Positions 60,230-64,000 of a stretch of DNA of 64,000 nucleotides are shown one piece after another (positions within the stretch are counted from its first letter, which is position 1; every line of letters begins with the position of its first letter). The notes under the pieces were generated by a model. It did not search any database. It was not told where the DNA came from and saw only the letters and a program-made list of their open reading frames with translations. Both the position numbers and the translations under genes were made by a program. The stretch is from assembly GCA_003162425.1 (NCBI GenBank), contig PMOK01000037.1, positions 32,668 to 96,667 of the forward strand. Direction: 5' to 3'. The stretch is from Bryobacterales bacterium. GTDB lineage: Bacteria > Acidobacteriota > Terriglobia > Bryobacterales > Bryobacteraceae.

Positions 60230-60711
60230 ATCAGCCAAAACTCGCGCCTGTTGAGCCACCTCTCGGGGCATACTCTGCCCATGTGGACGAGAAGGGCAGA
60301 CTGAAAATGCCGGTCACTTTCAAGGAGTACCTCGAGAGCTTAGAAGACGGCAGGCTGTTCGTGACCACAACCGACAAGCGCATAGCTAAACTCTACCCGA
60401 TTTCGGTCTGGAAGGAAAATCTAAAACGTCTGGCGGAGCTCGCCTTGGAACATCCGCTCCTGGCCAAGTCGATGTCCATCACGGCCCGCCATTACGGCGA
60501 AGATGGCCGGCTGGATACCGGAGGGCGCGTCATGCTCCCCACCAACCTGCGACGGTTGTTGAACCTGGAGGGCCAGGAAGTGTGGATGGACGCAGCTCCC
60601 GAAGGCTGCATCAATATCTATTCGAAAGCCGAGTACGAAGCGCAATTGCGGAACGCGGAAGGTCTGCTCGAAGAAGCCAATGTGGCGGCAACGCGAAAGG
60701 GGTTTGTGTAG
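60223..60711 (+). CDS. mraZ: Transcriptional regulator MraZ
   Basis: Y-S-A-H-VDEKGRLKMPVTFKEYL; GRLDTGGRVMLPTNLRRLLNLEGQEVWMDAAPEGCINIYSKAEYEAQL. Confidence 0.9.
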   Translation: MPDQPKLAPVEPPLGAYSAHVDEKGRLKMPVTFKEYLESLEDGRLFVTTTDKRIAKLYPISVWKENLKRLAELALEHPLLAKSMSITARHYGEDGRLDTGGRVMLPTNLRRLLNLEGQEVWMDAAPEGCINIYSKAEYEAQLRNAEGLLEEANVAATRKGFV

Positions 60712-60720
60712 CGGCCATGT

Positions 60721-61581
60721 ATGCATGTCCCGGTCATGCTCGGCGAGTGTCTGGAGTATCTGGCAATTCGGCCGGACGGGATATTTTTGGACGCAACCGC
60801 GGGATTGGGCGGGCATTCGGGCGCCATCGCCGCGCAGTTGACCTCGGGATTTGTGATCGCGAACGATCGGGACGCGGAATCGCTCGCACTGGCGAAGAGC
60901 AACACGGTCGAGCATGCGGACCGGATTCGATATCACCACGGATCGTTCGCCGATCTGCGCGAAGCGTTAACGGCGAACGGCATCAAGCAGGTGGATGGCC
61001 TGCTTGCGGATCTCGGCGTCAGCCGCTATCAGCTTTTGGAACCCGAGCGCGGGTTTTCGCTGATGGCCGACGGTCCTTTGGACATGCGCATGGATCGCAG
61101 CCAGGGCCAGACGGCGGAAGAGCTTGTCAATTTTACGTCCGAGAAAGAATTGGCCGACTTGATTTATCAATTCGGCGAAGAAAGGAGGTCGCGGAAAATC
61201 GCAAGAGCAATCGTGCGGGCGCGGCCGATTTCGACTACCGGTCGACTAGCTCGTGTAGTCGAAGAGGCTGTGCCCCGGACGACCAGGCTCCATCCGGCCA
61301 CGCAAACGTTTATGGCGTTGCGCTTGGCCGTGAACAACGAACAGGGCGAACTGGACGGCTTGCTCGACGCCGCTCCGGATTTGGTGAAGACCGGCGGAAG
61401 GATTGTCATCGTTTCCTTCATGTCGCTCGAGGACAGAAAAGTGAAGCAGAGTTTTCAGGCTTTGGCCCGCGCCGGGAGAGCGACCATGCTCACTAAGCAC
61501 GTGGTCAGGCCAACACCCGAAGAGATAAGAGATAACCCCCCGTCACGGAGCGCGAAGCTCCGGGCCGTGGAAATGAGATAG
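60721..61581 (+). CDS. rsmH: 16S rRNA m4C1402 methyltransferase RsmH
   Basis: MHVPVMLGECLEYL...DATAGLGGHSGAI; GLLADLGVSRYQLLEPERGFS; NNEQGELDGLL. Confidence 0.95.
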   Translation: MHVPVMLGECLEYLAIRPDGIFLDATAGLGGHSGAIAAQLTSGFVIANDRDAESLALAKSNTVEHADRIRYHHGSFADLREALTANGIKQVDGLLADLGVSRYQLLEPERGFSLMADGPLDMRMDRSQGQTAEELVNFTSEKELADLIYQFGEERRSRKIARAIVRARPISTTGRLARVVEEAVPRTTRLHPATQTFMALRLAVNNEQGELDGLLDAAPDLVKTGGRIVIVSFMSLEDRKVKQSFQALARAGRATMLTKHVVRPTPEEIRDNPPSRSAKLRAVEMR

Positions 61582-61593
61582 CAAAGACAAAAA

Positions 61594-62073
61594 ATGGCAA
61601 CCCTGGCAACCATCCTGGATCGATTCATGGCGGCGAAGAGCTTGGATCAAGCAGCGCCGCGAACCCGCGTGCTCGAACAAGAGGATCCCTTTGAGGTCCC
61701 GGCCTTCCCCAACGAGGACGTGTATTTCTATATCAAGCGAATTAACAATGCCCACGTATTGCGCGAAGCAGACCCGGCCGCGCGCCGCGCTTGCTGGAAG
61801 CTCATCGGCTCTTCGCTCACCATCGCCACGTTGGTGATCGGTCTCCTGCTTCCCGGACTCTACGGCCTGGTGGCGGGCTATCGTCTGGAGGCATTACGCC
61901 AGGAACAAAATCGCCTGATGCTCGATCGCGCCACGCTGGAATACCAGGAGTCGAAACTGCTCGATCCCGCGCGCCTGGAAGAACTGGCCAAGATGCAGCA
62001 GTTCGTAGACCCTGACTCGAGCAAGGTTGTTTATCTGGAAGGCAAGTCGGACAACGTAGTCGCGCAAAAATAA
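61594..62073 (+). CDS. FtsL-like cell-division protein
   Basis: Single TM followed by short coiled coil; position between rsmH and ftsI. Confidence 0.65.
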   Translation: MATLATILDRFMAAKSLDQAAPRTRVLEQEDPFEVPAFPNEDVYFYIKRINNAHVLREADPAARRACWKLIGSSLTIATLVIGLLLPGLYGLVAGYRLEALRQEQNRLMLDRATLEYQESKLLDPARLEELAKMQQFVDPDSSKVVYLEGKSDNVVAQK

Positions 62074-62118
62074 ACTGGATTGTAGCCCCGCGCGTAAGCA
62101 AGGGGACTTTTGGACACC

Positions 62119-64000
62119 ATGAACACCCTGGCGACAAGACGCGTACACCTGCTAGCCCGCCTGGCGTTCGTCTGGGTGGCGCTGATCGTCGCTCGCCTGG
62201 TCCAAATCCAGATCGTCCAGCATAACGAGTACAAAAAACTAGCCGCCCAACAACAGGAGAAAACTCTCGAGCTCCAAGCCCCGCGCGGCACCATCGTAGA
62301 CCGCATGGGCCAACGCCTGGCCATCAGCCTGCCCGCGGAATCCGTCTGCGTCGATCCATTGCGAGTCCCAGACTTACCCATCGCCGCCGACATCCTGTCC
62401 AAAATCCTCAATCTGGATTCAAACGACCTGCTCGCAAGAATGACCGAAGCAGCCGCCTCCAAGCACGGATTCGTGTGGGTGAAGCGGAAGATCACCGCCG
62501 AAGAATCCGAGCGGTTGCGGGATTTGAAGCTCGAGTGGATCGAGTTTCGCAGCGAGAGCCAGCGCTTCTATCCCAACCAGTCGCTCGCGGCGCACGTCAT
62601 CGGCGACGTGGATTTTGCACAGAAGGGCAACGGCGGCATCGAGCAAAGCTTGGAAGCCCGCCTGAAGGGACGCTCTGGCGAACTCCACGTCACCCGCGAC
62701 GTCCAGAAACGCGGCTTCGAGTCGAAAGTGGAGACCCAGCCGCAAGCCGGCCAGGACATTCGTCTCACCATTGACGCCCGCATCCAATTCGTCGCGGAAC
62801 GCGAAGTGAAAAAAATGGTCCAGACCCACCACGCCAAGTGGGGCAGCGCCGTGGCCATCGATCCGCACACCGGCGATATCCTGGCCCTTGCGAACTTTCC
62901 CACCTTCGATCCGAACGAACCGCCCAAAAAAGAGGATCTGCAAGCGCGCGAAAACCTGGCTGTGACGGCGCCCTTCGAGCCCGGCTCCGTATTCAAGGTG
63001 ATTACGCTTTCGGCTGCGCTCGAAACCACCAAGCTTGGGCCGGCAAGCATAATTCCGTGCGGCGGCGGAAAAATAACGCTGTTCGGACGCACCATCCACG
63101 ATCACAACAGCTATTGGGCGTTGTCGATGGAGGACGTGCTGGCCCGTTCAAGCAATATCGGCGCCATCAACATCGGATTGACAGTCGGTCAGAACAAGAT
63201 GTTCGAATATCTTCGGCGCTACGGCATTGGTGCCAGGACCGGAGTCCCGCTTCCCGGCGAATCTCCGGGAATGCTTCGGCCTCTGCGCCACTGGGAGAGA
63301 ACTTCGCTCGCTTCCATCTCCATGGGACATGAAGTCGGCGTCACTGCGTTGCAGCTTGCACGCATCGGTACAGTAATCGCCAGCGGAGGATTGCTGATAC
63401 AGCCGCGCTTGACCATGGATACTCCCATCGCCCAGCCCGTCCGTATTCTGAAACCGGAAACCGCCCTCACCATGCGCCGCATGATGGAAGGCGTCGTGCT
63501 CAAAACTTACGGCACCGGCCACAAGTACTGCCGGATCCCGGGGTACACCGCAGCCGGCAAAACCGGCACGGCTCAGATTTACGATTACCGCACGCGTCAA
63601 TATACGCACTTATACAACGCGTCCTTCCTGGGCTTTGCGCCTGTCACCAATCCAGCCATCGTAGTAGTGGTAACTATCAGCGGCACCGAGGGCACGGCCG
63701 GCTACGGGGGTCCAGCGGTTGGGCCTGCTTTTCGCGAAGTGGCCGCCGCCGCGCTGCGCCTGATGGACGTACCGAAAGATTTACCCGAGATGCTTCCTTC
63801 ACCCGAACGCGATCAGGCCGACGAGAACGACGTGGCCATCGCGGGGCTTGGTTCTTCCATCCCTCCCCCGCTGGTCCAAGCGGAGGATGCCGTTGCCGCC
63901 GACGACCGACCGGCGGCTTCCGCAGAAAGCGCTTCGGACCAGCGGACTTTTTTGGCAGAGGCGAAAACCAATCCGGCGCGGGACCTGGCTGGTCCGCGCG
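62119..64000 (+). CDS. ftsI: Peptidoglycan D,D-transpeptidase FtsI/PBP3 (3' truncated by window)
   Basis: APRGTIVDRMGQRLAIS; AVTAPFEPGSVFKVITLSAAL; ARSSNIGAINIGL; AAGKTGTAQIYD. Confidence 0.92.
   Translation, partial: MNTLATRRVHLLARLAFVWVALIVARLVQIQIVQHNEYKKLAAQQQEKTLELQAPRGTIVDRMGQRLAISLPAESVCVDPLRVPDLPIAADILSKILNLDSNDLLARMTEAAASKHGFVWVKRKITAEESERLRDLKLEWIEFRSESQRFYPNQSLAAHVIGDVDFAQKGNGGIEQSLEARLKGRSGELHVTRDVQKRGFESKVETQPQAGQDIRLTIDARIQFVAEREVKKMVQTHHAKWGSAVAIDPHTGDILALANFPTFDPNEPPKKEDLQARENLAVTAPFEPGSVFKVITLSAALETTKLGPASIIPCGGGKITLFGRTIHDHNSYWALSMEDVLARSSNIGAINIGLTVGQNKMFEYLRRYGIGARTGVPLPGESPGMLRPLRHWERTSLASISMGHEVGVTALQLARIGTVIASGGLLIQPRLTMDTPIAQPVRILKPETALTMRRMMEGVVLKTYGTGHKYCRIPGYTAAGKTGTAQIYDYRTRQYTHLYNASFLGFAPVTNPAIVVVVTISGTEGTAGYGGPAVGPAFREVAAAALRLMDVPKDLPEMLPSPERDQADENDVAIAGLGSSIPPPLVQAEDAVAADDRPAASAESASDQRTFLAEAKTNPARDLAGPR

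Overview
GC-rich bacterial chromosome segment, most likely Acidobacteriota of the Bryobacter/Solibacter type. Pointers are a TIGR03437-like secreted protein, CRTAC1/ASPIC proteins, an Oar-like TonB receptor, an orphan MacB/FtsX permease and a BlaI/BlaR1 pair. Left part (1-~12.2 kb): an accessory island. It holds a four-gene ubiquitin-like conjugation operon (MBL-fold protein, E2-E1 fusion, JAB peptidase, 4TM protein) with no CD-NTase or ubiquitin-like gene visible. A HigB-like gene and a fused HTH/ImmA-IrrE regulator are divergent from it, with a nested palindrome between them. A tRNA-Pro(CGG) 3' fragment (att-site scar), integrase remnants, an IS3-family remnant and truncated ABC exporters follow. 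Middle (12-35 kb): BlaI/BlaR1 carrying a 28-residue repeat array, a TonB receptor, CRTAC1 proteins, a MITE-like element, and a tightly coupled seven-gene redox/beta-propeller run starting with a DAHP-synthase-like gene. 35-57 kb: stress, permease, GGDEF-like, glycosyltransferase and chemoreceptor genes, infA, a glycosidase and an electron-transfer pair, with several dispersed hairpin or repeat families. Right end (57-64 kb): toxin-antitoxin cluster with decayed members and a broken ppa, then the dcw start (mraZ, rsmH, ftsL-like, ftsI) with MraZ-box-like repeats. All assignments come from reading motifs by eye; no database search was run.
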